DNA of 64,000 nt, taken from contig NC_057316.1 in NCBI RefSeq assembly GCF_000687475.1, forward strand, positions 6,510,001 to 6,574,000, read 5' to 3'. The DNA comes from Ustilaginoidea virens. Lineage: Eukaryota > Ascomycota > Sordariomycetes > Hypocreales > Clavicipitaceae. Below are positions 21,174 to 32,557 of the stretch, piece after piece. Both the position numbers and the translations under genes were made by a program. Every line of letters begins with the position of its first letter. The first letter of the stretch is position 1. The notes under the pieces were generated by a model. The model did no database searches and had not been told where the DNA came from. It saw only the letters and a list, made by a program, of their open reading frames with translations.

Positions 21174-23544
21174 TCAATTCTGCGTCTTTGAATGTTCTTC
21201 GTAAAACTCGAGAGTCAGCGCAGCCAGAAATCCGGGAATGCAGCCCTTTTCTCGTACCCAGAACCCAATCTGGTCGCCGATGCGTCTGGCGAATGGGCTT
21301 TTGGGCCCTCCGCCAACCTTCATCGTCCCTCGCTCACCGTCGAAAACGATGGAATTCTCGTGCTCGTCGGTCTGGGATGGGAAAAAGGTGCTCTCCACTC
21401 TCATCTTGCCGTTGGGGATAAAGGTAACCGTCCACCCCAGAGTCGAGAATATGGCTTCCTTGAATTCCTGCGACTTGGATCCCCACACCTCCTTCAGGCG
21501 TCTCGCCGATTTCTGGGCCGATGCCGTTTCCGCCTTGGCAGCGGCAATCTCTCTCTCCATGGCCCCCAGGACGGATGTCGGGATGACGGGCACGGCCGAG
21601 TTTGCGTGCTTTGATCGCAGCTGAGCCAAGAGGTCCGAATTCTCCTTCTTCAGGGCTTCCAGGGTACTCTGCTTGATGGCTTCGTAGTCTGAGGTGGGAT
21701 TTGATCTCAGGGACAACACTCTGGTCGAGCTGTGCTCCTTGGCTGCCGACAACTGTTCTCTGTTTGCGGACAAGTCTCTTTCCAGCATTGCGGCCTTTGT
21801 CTGCAGGCTGCTGACCTCGTCTTGAAGCTTTCTGTTCTTGCGCATCAACTGGCCCATCTGCTCCTGAGCATCATCGTCACGCTCACTACGCGAGCGCTTG
21901 TTCCCCGGCTGTTGCGGTGTTGTCGGTTCCGCTCCGTTTTTCGCCTCTGCCGAGGATAAATTGCGTTGTATGTTCTGCATCACGGACTTGTAGCAATCAA
22001 GCAATTCCTCTAATTCCTGTATGACTTCGTTTCGCGCCCGATCGCGCTGTTCTGGCCGCATAGCCTGATCCTCAGCCTCAAAGGCCTTTACTTGTGCTCT
22101 TAGATACTCAACTTCCTTGAGGGCAAGCACACGTTGTCCGTCAATGCACATGTGCATCTTGTCCATCGAGAGGCTTGATGCCGAGGTCTTTGCTGCTTCC
22201 ACTTGCTCTTTAAGCTGCGCCCTTTCATCTTCCAGTGACTGCATCTTGTTCTGTAGGGCAGCCATCTCGGCCCGCAAGGCGCCCAGCTGCTCTACATGGG
22301 AAGCCGACGCCAGGCGCTCTTCGACCAATGCTCTGGCCACGGCTTCCGGCGAGTCGAATGTCGAGTACTTCAGATAGGCCGTCCAGGCAAGGCGCTCATC
22401 CTCCAATCGTTGACGTTGTATACAAGCTTCCGCCAGTTCTGTCTCGAGAGTTTCTGCCGCCATCAACTTGCGCTGCAACGATTGTTTTTCCTCTTCCACA
22501 ATCTCCACGGCCTTGCTCACGGCCCGAAGGTGCTTCAGTTCGCTGAGCTGGTCACGATTCGTCGCTTCCAAAGCCCAGATATGTTGCACCTGCTCAGTCA
22601 ATTCTCTTCGGATGATTTCCATCGTCTCGGCGTCGCCGCTTTGCGCCTTTAGACGCAGCACATCGGCTTCGAGTCTTGCAATGTAGATTTCCTTGTCTGC
22701 CAGAGTGGAGTGAGCTTGCTGGATATTATCCTCGCGCTCTTGATTTTCCTGCTCCAACTCCTGCATCGAGTTATTTAGGGCCGTGATCTGCAGCCGCATG
22801 TCGTTCAGCTTTTTATCCGCAATTCTGGCCGCGTCGTCCTTGGCAGTGGAGAGGTCTTCTAGTTGTTCTTGCAGGAGCCGTGCCTCGTCCTGCGCCTCGC
22901 GCGCTTTACGCTCCAGTGCCTTGGCTTCCGTTTCCGACCGGTCCTTCAACTCCTCCAATTCTGCCCGCACAGACTCGAATTGGCCGGCAGCTTTGGCTTG
23001 TTCTGCCTCGGCCGCTTGCCTCTGGAGTAGTTCATCTTGCTCGCGTCTTAGAGCCTGCTCCATTTTGTGCGCCTGTTGCGACAAGGCGATTTCCTTTTCC
23101 TGCTCAGCGGTTTGCATTCGATACTGCAAGGTTCCTATCTCGGCTTTGAGAGCCTCGATTTCTTTTCTGTACTTTTCATATTCGTCCGCATCCGGGGGTG
23201 CCATGTTTTCCTTTGAGCTTTCCCGCGATCCTGGACGGACAGATTCCTCAGCCTGACTCTGGCGGGAGGAAGGGCGAGAATTGGCGTCTCCGCCTGTGAT
23301 GAGATTGTACGACGGTTGGGTGGCTCTAAACGAAGCGAGCTGGATTCAGACACTTGGTTTCAGCATCGATACCCAAGCTGGCCCGCCAAAGGTGAGAGGG
23401 GAGAAGTCTGAGGACACATACCCGTGAGCGGCTCTGGACCCTGGGAAGAGCAGATGAGGCGGAAGCTCGCAGCCGACTGGACATTGTGCTTTGCAGCCCA
23501 CGCGGTGCCGGAGCGTCGCCATCTTGTGGCGTCCTGCCACGCAT
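21174..23544 (-). CDS. MAD1: Spindle assembly checkpoint protein Mad1 (two exons)
   Basis: Exons 23544-23422 and 23339-21174 give 762 residues. The intron starts GTATGT and ends ATCCAG, in phase 0. The short basic N-terminus leads into QPSYNLITGG, a motif recurrent in fungal Mad1, then about 550 residues of heptad-rich coiled coil starting near DADEYEKYRKEIEALK. Towards the end lies the RLK motif (RRLKEVW), which binds Bub1, followed by the compact C-terminal RWD-like domain (LGWTVTFIPNGKMRV to the end). Family knowledge: Mad1 recruits Mad2 to unattached kinetochores and docks at nuclear pores in interphase. A second in-frame Met at 23484 is a possible start. It is divergent from TAM41. Confidence 0.9.
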
Positions 23545-24692
23545 GATTTGGGTTCTGCCACGGGCTCGAGTCGTCGTTGATCAGGCAGGCACGTCCGCAA
23601 AGGAACGTCGGTCTTTCCTTGTTTTGTTTCCCGTTGTCGGGACAGCTTCTGAGGTCACGTGATTGTCGAGGGGTTGAATGAGGCGCCTTGAAGCTGGACA
23701 AATGCCATGGACTGCGGAAGCAATTGAGGTTCAATCCAGTACAGATGCAATGACTGGATAGAATCTAGCCCTGGGGTTTGTCAGGGCGTGATAATATGCC
23801 AAATGGCAATTTTTTTGAGCCGAAGGGCTGGTTGTCCCTGCAGACCAATCCCCAGGTGCCGAATGCAACCAAGGCTCCAGGTAGTGATCCCGAACTGACA
23901 TCACACCACCACCCTTGGCCTGGCCATTCGTCAGTACTTGAATGCTGCAAGCAGGATGATACAGCATACGTGATTTCTGGAATAAACCAAGTCGAACCCC
24001 GGACTCTGCACACCAGTTTCCATTCAATCCGTCAGAGCCCGCCAAGTTTCCACGGAGTACTCCGGTTCCGCTCAAAGTACGGAGTAGCAGGTATTTGACT
24101 CTGACAGGTACCCACTTTTCAAACGCGCCACCCAACAAGGGAGGCAGCTCTGGGCTACAGCTTGCAGACGCTCCAGTCCAGAACCAGACTGACTGCCACA
24201 CCCCCGAGCATGCAAAGCAAAAAACATACTCGAGTAAGCACACAAGCACCGCGACTCAGACCCAACCGCCATCCAGCAAATCTTCAATCCAGGTACATGA
24301 ACGCCTGTCTGGTCTCGAAAACTGCCATTGCCCCTCTTCCCGCGGCATCGGAGCCACCTTAGACCTCCATTGGACCATCGCAAGTTGCCGACCAACAAGC
24401 GGCACATATGGCGTCGACGCCAGCGTCGTTTCCTTGAATCCCACGCTCTGGCTGCTCTTGAACAGGACCAGACCCTTTGTCAACACTTCACTTTTCTTGC
24501 CATTGGCGAGCACAACCATCCCAGCAGCGTTCACTCGTTCCGCTGTTGTCGACGCTGTATCTCACCATGGTCCCCGTTGAACTCGGTCTGATGGTGAGAA
24601 CCTGCCCTGTCCACCTTCCGAGAAGCCCTATTGACAGAGCCGAATCAACCTAGGCCGCTTCAGCTGCACGCCGACTAACAGCCGCATCTGCT
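23545..24692. promoter_or_regulatory. Divergent upstream region, MAD1 / TAM41
   Basis: 1.1 kb between the two start codons. It has one TACGGAGTA motif at 24078 and no TATA box that can be placed with confidence. Open frames on both strands lack family motifs; the stretch 24420-24600 might be a 5' UTR of TAM41. Confidence 0.45.
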
Positions 24693-26246
24693 ATGCGATC
24701 TGTCCGAATATTGCCGCGAGGTGTCCTGATCAGTTCTTGTCGATTGCATAGGCCACGGCGGCAGATGCAGAGATGCTCGTCCACCTCGTCTGCGTCTCCC
24801 AGCCGCTCGGCTTCCTCGGAACCTCAAGCCCACGCTCCGACGTCGAGCTCCCCCAGGAAGAAAGAGTCAGCGGGAGGCAAATTCAACCTCTATGGCGACG
24901 ATTGGGAGGATTCGGTGGACTTTGCCATCAAATCCTTTGAGGATCTCCCCCATCGTCTCTTCGGAGTCAATCAGCACATGATTATCAACTATGAGCTCAA
25001 GGAAGCTTTGCGACTGATGCTGCGCCAGTTTAACGCTCCGATTGTGTATTGCTTCGCATACGGGTCTGGCGTGTTCCCCCAAGGCGACATCAGCCGAAGC
25101 GTTACCGAAGCCGAGTTCCGCGCTGTACATCCTAAACCGCCCGAGGCCCTGGTCAAGGCGCAGAATGGGTGCCCAAAGATGATTGACTTCATCTTTGGTG
25201 TCAGTCACACGCAGCATTGGCATTCCATAAACATCAGGCAGTACCGGCAGCACTACTCGGCAATCGCCTCGCTGGGGTCCGGCCTGGTCTCGCGGGTTCA
25301 AAACTGGGGCGCGGGCGTCTATTTCAACCCCTTTGTCGAGGTGAACGGCATGCTCATAAAGTATGGCGTCACTAGCATAGACAACCTGGTCCACGACCTG
25401 ACCACCTGGGACAACCTGTACCTGGCTGGCAGGCTTCAAAAGCCCGTCAAGATCCTCCGCGACCATCCGCAAGTACGGCTCGCCAACCAGCACAACCTCA
25501 TTGCTGCCGTGCGCGCGGCTTTGCTCCTGCTGCCGCCGCAGTTCAGCGAAACCGATCTCTACAGCACCATTGCCGGCCTCAGCTACATGGGCGACCCAAG
25601 AATGGCCCTCCCCACCGAAAACAAGAGCAAGGTGGCCAACATTGTCAACAACAACGTGGTGCACTTCCGCCGCCTGTACGCGCCCCTCGTCAAGACGCTC
25701 CCAAACGTGGACTTTGCCACGCCGTGTCGTCTGGACGACCAAGACTGGGTTCTCGATCCCAAAGCAGACAGCCTCCTCCAGCAGGACATGGATCCCGTCA
25801 AGCGAGCCAACATGGTGCGCCGGCTGCCCCAGAAATTCCGATCACGGCTATACTTTCAGTACCAGAAAAAGCTGTCCATCTCCCGCGCGCAGTTCAACGA
25901 AATGATGCAAGCATCCGCCGACGACGAAGGCACATCCATCAAGCGCCGGCTAGGGGGCGAGCTCGAGCAGCGCATCGTCGCAGACGACCCCCGGCAACTC
26001 CGCGAAATCGTCCGCCTCGTCATCAAGCGAACCGTCAACTGGCCCAGCACCACGCAGTCTCTCAAGGGCGTCATAATGGGCGGCTGGGCCAGGACCATGC
26101 GCTACCTCGGCGAGAAATTCAGCAAGTGGAACAAGGGGAGGATGCAGCAAAAGCAGCTGCCGCCATCCACCTCGTCTTCCGAATCCGAACCGGGAAAGAG
26201 CCCACCGTCGGAACAAAACCCGGCCAAACGCGAAAAACACGACTGA
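24693..26246 (+). CDS. TAM41: Mitochondrial CDP-diacylglycerol synthase Tam41
   Basis: Single exon, 517 residues, longer than the yeast protein of about 385. The N-terminus is rich in Arg and Ser and lacks acids (MRSVRILPRGVLISSCRLHRPRR), a mitochondrial presequence. The nucleotidyltransferase-like core begins at FGVNQHMIINYEL, with the nucleotide-binding AYGSGVFPQ and the acidic MIDFIFGVS, then HYSAIASLGS and AGVYFNPFVEVNGMLIKYGV, all typical of the family. The C-terminal half (WDNLYLAGRLQKPVKIL, then a helical region) matches, and a low-complexity Ser/Glu/Pro tail of about 40 residues is extra. Family knowledge: the enzyme converts phosphatidic acid plus CTP to CDP-DAG on the matrix side of the inner membrane, the first step toward cardiolipin. 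Confidence 0.95.
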   Translation: MRSVRILPRGVLISSCRLHRPRRQMQRCSSTSSASPSRSASSEPQAHAPTSSSPRKKESAGGKFNLYGDDWEDSVDFAIKSFEDLPHRLFGVNQHMIINYELKEALRLMLRQFNAPIVYCFAYGSGVFPQGDISRSVTEAEFRAVHPKPPEALVKAQNGCPKMIDFIFGVSHTQHWHSINIRQYRQHYSAIASLGSGLVSRVQNWGAGVYFNPFVEVNGMLIKYGVTSIDNLVHDLTTWDNLYLAGRLQKPVKILRDHPQVRLANQHNLIAAVRAALLLLPPQFSETDLYSTIAGLSYMGDPRMALPTENKSKVANIVNNNVVHFRRLYAPLVKTLPNVDFATPCRLDDQDWVLDPKADSLLQQDMDPVKRANMVRRLPQKFRSRLYFQYQKKLSISRAQFNEMMQASADDEGTSIKRRLGGELEQRIVADDPRQLREIVRLVIKRTVNWPSTTQSLKGVIMGGWARTMRYLGEKFSKWNKGRMQQKQLPPSTSSSESEPGKSPPSEQNPAKREKHD

Positions 26247-26730
26247 GCAGCAACACGAGGGAAATGAACGCGCTCAACCGTGACCCTCCTGTAATTAACT
26301 TGACACGGGCTGATGAAAAAAAAAAAGCATTTTTTTCTTTGTATAACTTTGTATATTTTTGCGCGGCACATGAGTCTTCCCTGTGCTTTGCGCTTGGCAT
26401 CGCGTTGTCACCGGTAAATGGATGCAGGTGGTGACAAGTCTGTATATAGAGGTGCATATGCGTCGAGTCGTGGTTTAGACGGTGGAGAAGACGCAGCAAA
26501 ACATGGCCATGGACCTCTCCGTTGTTATTTAAGCGATTGTACGATTGATGACGAAACGGAAACGTCACATAACAGGCACCCAGACGCAGCGTAATTTGAT
26601 GCGGCATCCCCCTGGGCCAACTTGCGACCTCCCCATGCTCATTCTAGTCGATTAACGTTACTCACAGGATACAATTTTTTTTCTTCTTACTATCACATAA
26701 AGGGTGTTTTGCGACAAAAGGAAATAAAAA

Positions 26731-26843
26731 AGGCGAGGAAGCATTTTCCTTTAATATCACATTAAAAAAAAAAGGGGGGGTGGGGGGGATGGGGGGGATG
26801 GAGAACAAAGGGAAGAAGAAAAGACGAGGATGCATTTTCCCTT
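26731..26843. repeat. 22-nt direct repeat in purine-rich DNA
   Basis: AGGCGAGGAAGCATTTTCCTTT (26731-26752, written here as two halves: AGGCGAGGAAG and CATTTTCCTTT) recurs as a close variant at 26822-26843. The units are separated by A and G homopolymer runs, and the block may be a local duplication. Confidence 0.65.
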
Positions 26844-26896
26844 CGCTCAAAATGAAAGGGAAAAAAAATGAGGGTTGCGGAAAACAAAGAGGAAGA

Positions 26897-26902
<6 letters not shown>

Positions 26903-26928
<26 letters not shown>
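26903..26928. repeat. GA dinucleotide microsatellite
   Basis: Thirteen uninterrupted GA units lie in the spacer before the Syp1 3' end. Confidence 0.95.
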
Positions 26929-26935
<7 letters not shown>

Positions 26936-27095
26936 CGAAAAAGTCAGAAGGAAATGGAAAGGATAGATTCACCGCCAATGATTTTAACACCGCAAACTGC
27001 TTTTCCCCCCAAGCAGCCAAATGCACTTCCTCTCCAGACTTGCGCGTACACGGGTTTGACAAGTCGTCGGGTGTTGCAGCCCTCTCGAGACAGGC

Positions 27096-27818
27096 TCACC
27101 TGCCCTCGTAGTTCCCGCTTACTAGTTTCCGTGCTGCTGGAACATCTATCCAAGCCGGGCCTGGGCTGGCCGGCGCTCCGGCATCGGCGAATGGGTCGTC
27201 GTCGCTGGGATCCTTGCCCTTGCTCCGATCAGCTGGTCTTGAGATTGAGATGCCGCTGCCGACTTGGTCTCCCGCAGCGGCGGCGTATTCCCACCGAGCC
27301 TCTACGTGCCCCGGGGCGGGACACGTCCCGTCTGCTCCCACCACTCGGCACACAATTTTTGATACATCGCTCGTGACAGTGACATCGCCCAGCCGCCAGT
27401 AGATGAGGTGCTTATCCTTCAGATGTGTGCCGCTGGGTTTGGTCTGAGCGCCGCTGGCCTTTCCGTCGTACGTGGCGACGAGCACCACATTGTGCAAAGC
27501 GACCGGACAGGGGAAACTGCTCGCAGGATGCAGCTGGTACTGCAGGAGCAAGCCCAACTTGTCATCTTGCGGTTTCCAGACTGGCTTCAGCAGGATAGGG
27601 CAATGCTTCCCCAAAAGAGCAGTATCGGCCTCCTCGGCAAAGACCTTGTATGAAAAAGCGATTGATGTTCTGGAGAGATGTGAAAGGTCGAGGGTGTATT
27701 GGTCGGGTTGGTCAAGGGAGGCATTTTGAACAAAGATGCGATTTGGTCCGATGCGTTCTAGCTTAGGAAAGTTGTTTATCCGAATTGTTTCATGCGCTGC
27801 TGCGGCGTCAGTCAAGCC

Positions 27819-27853
<35 letters not shown>

Positions 27854-30167
27854 AAAGGATTAAAAAAGGGAAAGGATCACAGAGCGAATGAAATCATGGT
27901 ACGCACTCTTCTTGGATGACGCATCAGCGTCATTGTTCACAAACGCAATCTCTCCGGAAATGCTGGCCCTCTTGAGGGTTCCATCTACAAAGACGGCAGA
28001 GACGGTCTCAATAATGGATCCCTGCAACCCGGGACCATTCAACTCAGCTGGATGCTTGGCGTGGACAAGGCTTCGGAGAGAGTGACCCGACCGCACTGAC
28101 TGACTGTCAGAGGTGCCCGCCAAACTCGCTTCCGAGGCCAACGCGTTAAGGGCAGGTGGGCGAGTGAGAAAAGATCCCGTCGACGGTGGGGAAGCTGAAA
28201 TCGCAGGCAGGGAGGAGTCTGTTGAGCTGAGTGAAAGCCCGGGTGGCGGTACATAGATGGTGTTTCTAACATCTCGTCGACCGCGAATAGCGCTTGTTCG
28301 ACGAGTCGCAGGACCAATCTGTAGCGATTTCGCAACATTAGACAGAGCGGCCTGCTTGGCTTCGGGATCCTCCTCCTCCACGGGTTGGTTTTGAATGTTT
28401 AGTCTCAAGAGCTGATCTGCCTCTTCGCCCGCTGCTTCTCGCTGGGCTTGAGATATCGGATCATCCATGGGCGCTCGGATAGTGTATCCTTCAGAATCTC
28501 TGGCTGGCTCGCCGGGTTTCTCAATCTGCTGGAAGGGAGGTGGTCCAGAGAGCGGAGGCGTGTCGAACAAGTCAGCCGAGCGAGTTCCGTTCGCGCCTTC
28601 AGCGCCCGCGCCCTCTTTCGTGCGCACCCCATTCACGCCCTCGCGCTGGCGATTTTCTCCGTTTGTAAACTCGTCCTGAGCGTTGGCTGGGTGGCGTGGG
28701 GTTTCTGCCAACGAAGACAGACGGCCAGCGTCGTGGAGATTGGTCGAAGACGTGTGCGGAGAGATGCTCCTGCCATGGCTGCTTCCAAGACGACCAAATG
28801 TAGCGCCACCCGGTTTACTGGGTGAAAGCGATCCAAACCCAGCATGGACGCTTTGTCGCCGTCTCCCGAAGAGGGTACCGAGTCGTCGCAATTTAGACTC
28901 TATCCAAGATAGATTAACAACGACGAGGCACATTACAAGGGAAAGATGATTTCAAGCGAGGGTTACCTTTGGGTTGCTCCTTGGGAAGCTGCTCGTTGAA
29001 ATCGTCTTCTTGCGATAGCTGGGATGCAGAACCCCCAGTGGGAGGTGGAATATTTGTTGGCAGGGTGGAGCGCGTGGTGTTGGGATTTGGCAGTGGCAAC
29101 CCTTGGTCTATCGATGGCTGTCTTCCCCCCGTCGACGATGGGCGCGTGGAGGACCTTGTCGGTGGTGGAGGCAGCCCAGCTGTCGTCCTGGACGCAAAAT
29201 CATTAATCTCATCTTTGGTGTTGATTTCGATGACGGCAGCCAGAGTCCGGGCAGTGATTTCTTGGGCTCGCTGAACTTGTTCCGCCTCATATGTTTGGTA
29301 CCGTGTGAGCACACCTCGCAAGTGATCTATCCGGGACTCGTCAACTGCTTGGAGAACTTCGAAAATATGAGGAGCTTGCAGCTCCCATTGCTGCGATGGG
29401 GTTTCCCCGATGTGCGAAGTGCCTTTGTCGGCCTTCTTGTTATGCTTTTCAAGAGATTTTGCGAGGGTAGTAAGATTTCTCGCAAGCTCATGGACACTGG
29501 GATAATGCCTTGGTTGCGCATAGGTACGTAGAGACTGCTCGACGTCTTTTTCGAGTGACTCGGAAAGAATGTGGTGCGATTTGGCCATGGACTCGACACC
29601 GGCAACAACGCGGGACCATGGGCCCTGAATTAGACTGATATTACACACTACTTTTCAGCTTTGGAAACACACGGGTGACAGCTGGTTTGGCGGGACACGA
29701 TCTTTTCGGCGACATACCCAAGCTCGGAATGGACATCGGGGCCTTTATGGTTCTGCGCGAGTCGCCGCAGACCTTGCACGTATTGCTCCTCGATCCGATG
29801 ACGCTCCTAGCCAATCGTGAATAAGCCCACTGTTAGCCATGGCGAGCTTTTCTGCGATGGCGCAAGTCTCAATGCTTCGTCGCAGGGCGTTGGAGGCTTC
29901 ATACCTGAAGCCAGTCGGCAATGTCGACATTCAGCTTGTCGATGCGCTTCACCCGGTCGTTGAGAACGCGCGCAGCTTGGGTAGGCTGCAAGCTAGCCTT
30001 TTGGAGGTCCCAGTCAGCATCACGGAATGCCTTTGGTCGCGACGACGGGTTCGAGCAGATGCGTTGGGCCACTGCTGGGCTGGGCTAGGTGGCGCGAGGA
30101 GGCGATACTGAGCAGCGTTAAGACGTACCAGCATGGCGGGATATTCGGTCCTCGCCGTGTCATCCAT
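27096..30167 (-). CDS. SYP1: Endocytic F-BAR / mu-homology protein Syp1 (six exons)
   Basis: Exons 30167-30129, 29997-29905, 29808-29720, 29634-28967, 28899-27907 and 27799-27096 join in frame to 861 residues. Small 5' exons carry the F-BAR start: TARTEYPAML, ASLQPTQAARVLNDRVKRID, then ADWLQERHRIEEQYVQGLRRLA. The acceptor at 29635 is preferred over one ten bases on, because it gives ELGLIQGPW, matching the family. The F-BAR domain ends near residue 260. A long Pro/Ser-rich linker with basic patches follows, then the C-terminal muniscin mu-homology domain (LQGSIIETVSAVFVDG through KLVSGNYEGR). Family knowledge: Syp1/FCHo marks early clathrin sites and affects septins and cell polarity. The last acceptor is ambiguous by three bases (CAG|CAG). 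The last intron holds a 32-base homopolymer. It is divergent from RIO2. Confidence 0.92.
27820..27851. repeat. A(32) homopolymer inside a Syp1 intron
   Basis: The plus strand carries 32 consecutive A bases, so the transcript has a U(32) run. It sits in the 107-nt last intron, about 20 nt from the acceptor, where it would act as an extreme polypyrimidine tract. Exact length may be affected by sequencing or assembly. Confidence 0.9.
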
Positions 30168-30743
30168 GACGGGCAAGCAAGCAAAATTAAGAATTGGCGA
30201 GGAAGGGACAGATGGGGAAAGCCAAGGACAAGATGTAGGGCGGTTAAATGAGAGGTTGCATGATGGGGATGGATCGTAGGATGGGGAGACTGGTCAGCGA
30301 TGAGCCGTGAAGGCGGATGGTGACCATGACGAGGCGTGGGGGAACACGGAGGTAACGTCTGGATGTGTGGCTGGTGGAGGATGTCAGTGTTACATGGCTG
30401 GCTGTCAGAGGTGCAGGCGAGGTGAGGGTAGCTAGCTAGGCGCATGAAGCAACTTGGAACAAGCAACTTGAGGTCCAGACTCTCTAGCTCTGCTGTGGCT
30501 TGGGGGAAGCTTATGTACCTAGCTGCCCGTGGATGAGATAGCACTGGTGTATAGGTGCCGTACGGGGCGAGACGAACGGGCCGGTCGCCCTGCTCTGACA
30601 CCACCTGCAGCTGACTTCGAGACATGTCAATACAATCATGTACAGAATACTCCGTACGCTGGTGGGAAAATCTGGCTGCCATGGGGCACGAGGCCAATAT
30701 GCAATGAAAAAGGGGCTTCATTTAGCCAAACTAGTCTGCAGTA

Positions 30744-30784
30744 TAAGACTATCCGAATTATAACGAAATTCAGTAATAGTCTTA
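30744..30784. repeat. Short inverted repeat in AT-rich patch
   Basis: TAAGACTAT (30744-30752) and ATAGTCTTA (30776-30784) are perfect 9-bp inverted arms, 23 nt apart, in a patch clearly richer in A and T than its surroundings. It could be a fossil of a small transposon end or chance. Confidence 0.6.
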
Positions 30785-30854
30785 CACGTTGTTATTGTCA
30801 TCCTAAGAAATCACGGGCTGTCACCACGAGATGGGGGTTGTCGTGCGATGGGGC

Positions 30855-30911
30855 ACCTACCTCCTCTAGGTACCCTACCTTATGTTAGAGTGCATTAGGT
30901 AGTATGTACCT
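30855..30911. repeat. TACCTA / GGTACC repeat cluster
   Basis: Several near-copies of CACCTACCT, CTAGGTACC, CTACCTTA and TTAGGTAG are spread over 57 nt, the same family as at 15.8 and 41.3 kb. Confidence 0.7.
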
Positions 30912-31153
30912 CAATTAACTAATCCGGAAAGGAAAAACTCGCGTACCGGGAGAAAAACCTCATCTGCTGCCCAACGCATCGAACAGTACCTCTTTTCGTG
31001 TACTCCGTCCGTATGGTCGATTATTGGATCCCCCACTAAAAGGTGCCATAGCACTTCCCTCTCCCACGACCCAGACTTTTGCACGAGCCTTTCAGACTCT
31101 GGACCTCCGGAGGAAATCACCCAGGCCTTATTCCGTTGCGACAGCCTGCCAAG

Positions 31154-32280
31154 ATGAAGCTGGACACGAGGGCGATGCGCCACCTGGCCTCAGAAGACTG
31201 GAGGGTGCTCACCGCAGTACGCACTCCTTCCTCCCCGCGCCCTCGTCGCCGCTCCCGAAGCTGACAGCCGCAGGTGGAAATGGGAAGCAGGAACCACGAG
31301 CTCGTGCCGACCGCTCTGATCGAGAAGATTGCCCGCCTGCGAGGCGGAGCCAGCAGCGTCCACAAAAGCATATCCGCTCTCGCCAAAGTCGACCTCATCG
31401 CCAGAGTCAAGGAGGCGAAATACGACGGGTATCGGCTGACGTACGGAGGGCTCGACTACCTGGCGCTACATACACATGCGACTCGCAAGGACCTTTACAG
31501 TGTCGGCACTAGAATCGGCGTCGGCAAGGAAAGCGACATCATGATAGTGGCGGACGAAAAGGGCACTCAGAAAGTGCTCAAGATCCACAGACTCGGGAGA
31601 ATTTCATTCCGGACCGTCAAGTCGAATCGCGATTACCTCAAGAACCGTGCTTCCGGGTCCTGGATGTACCTCTCAAGGCTGGCCGCCATGAAAGAATATG
31701 CCTTCATGAAAGCCCTTCATGAGGAGGGCTTCCCGGTGCCGTCTCCTTTGGCCCAGTCACGGCATACCATTGTCATGACCTTGGTGGACGCTTTCCCTCT
31801 CAGACAGATCGCCACTGTTCCTGACCCAGCGTCTCTCTACGCCGATTTAATTGCGCTGATTCTCCGCTTTGCCAGCCACGGCCTCATTCATGGCGATTTC
31901 AACGAGTTCAATATTCTCATTAAAGAGGAGAGAATCACATCTGACGATGGCGTCGAGTCCATCAAGTTGGAGCCGGTTGTCATTGATTTCCCCCAAATGG
32001 TATCTATGGAACATTTAAACGCCGAGATGTATTTTGACCGGGATGTGGAATGCATAAAGCGATTCTTCTCGCGACGATTTCACTTCACCAGCACAACTCC
32101 GGGACCATTCTTCAAAGAAGCCAAGAAAAAGCTCGCCAAATGCGGCCTCAAAAGACTGGATGCATCTGTGGAAGCGTCAGGATTTACGAAAAAGATGTTG
32201 AAGGACTTGGAAGCTGCAATCAAGGAACAAATCGAGAAGCGAGATACTATTGGCTTCTCCGAAAATGATGAGGCCGAATC

Positions 32281-32328
<48 letters not shown>

Positions 32329-32557
32329 TGGTGACGGTGATGATGAAATTGATGAATTAGATAGCCTGGGGAAACAGGACTCAGGTGGAGATGAGGAAGG
32401 CGACAGTCGAGTATACGAAAGCCTTCTAGGTCAAGACGGGCTTGTTGCAAGTACACCTTTTTCTGGGGAAGCTGACGACGCTGCGCCTGAAGAAGTATCA
32501 AACGCCAAGGTGGAAACGGTACCACCTCACCAGAGTATGTCAAAGTTAGCCATATAA
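31154..32557 (+). CDS. RIO2: Atypical protein kinase RIO2 (two or more exons)
   Basis: Exons 31154-31216 and 31274-32557 give 448 residues. Intron 1 starts GTACGC and ends CCGCAG, in phase 0. The N-terminal winged helix (MKLDTRAMRHLASEDW to about residue 95) precedes the RIO kinase core: P-loop GVGKESDIM, Lys in VLKIHR, catalytic IHGDFNEFNIL and metal-binding IDFPQMVS. Family knowledge: Rio2 is an ATPase-like kinase in cytoplasmic maturation of pre-40S ribosomes. The tail has 16 consecutive Asp residues (32282-32329), followed by more acids. The 3' end is uncertain. A strong donor (GTATGT at 32535) just before the stop could splice to an acceptor at 32700 (stop at 32750), or to others further down that open Lys/Arg-rich frames. 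Rio2 proteins commonly end in a basic tail. Confidence 0.93.
32282..32329. repeat. GAC trinucleotide repeat encoding poly-Asp
   Basis: Fifteen GAC codons followed by one GAT, inside the acidic tail of RIO2. An expandable coding microsatellite. Confidence 0.95.

Larger units (their letters stand above)
26247..27095. other. Low-complexity spacer between convergent genes
   Basis: No gene. From about 26680 it becomes purine-biased low complexity with A and G runs, a 22-nt direct repeat and a GA microsatellite (listed separately). Confidence 0.7.
30168..31153. promoter_or_regulatory. Divergent upstream region, SYP1 / RIO2
   Basis: 986 bp with no gene. It holds a TACTCCGTA motif at 30648, a small inverted repeat at 30744-30784 within an AT-rich patch, and a TACCTA cluster at 30855-30911. 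Promoters of both flanking genes should lie here; no TATA box is convincing. Confidence 0.5.

Noticed and set aside
24867..25742. Minus-strand open frame of 291 codons
   Set aside because: Antisense to TAM41, which has clear family motifs.
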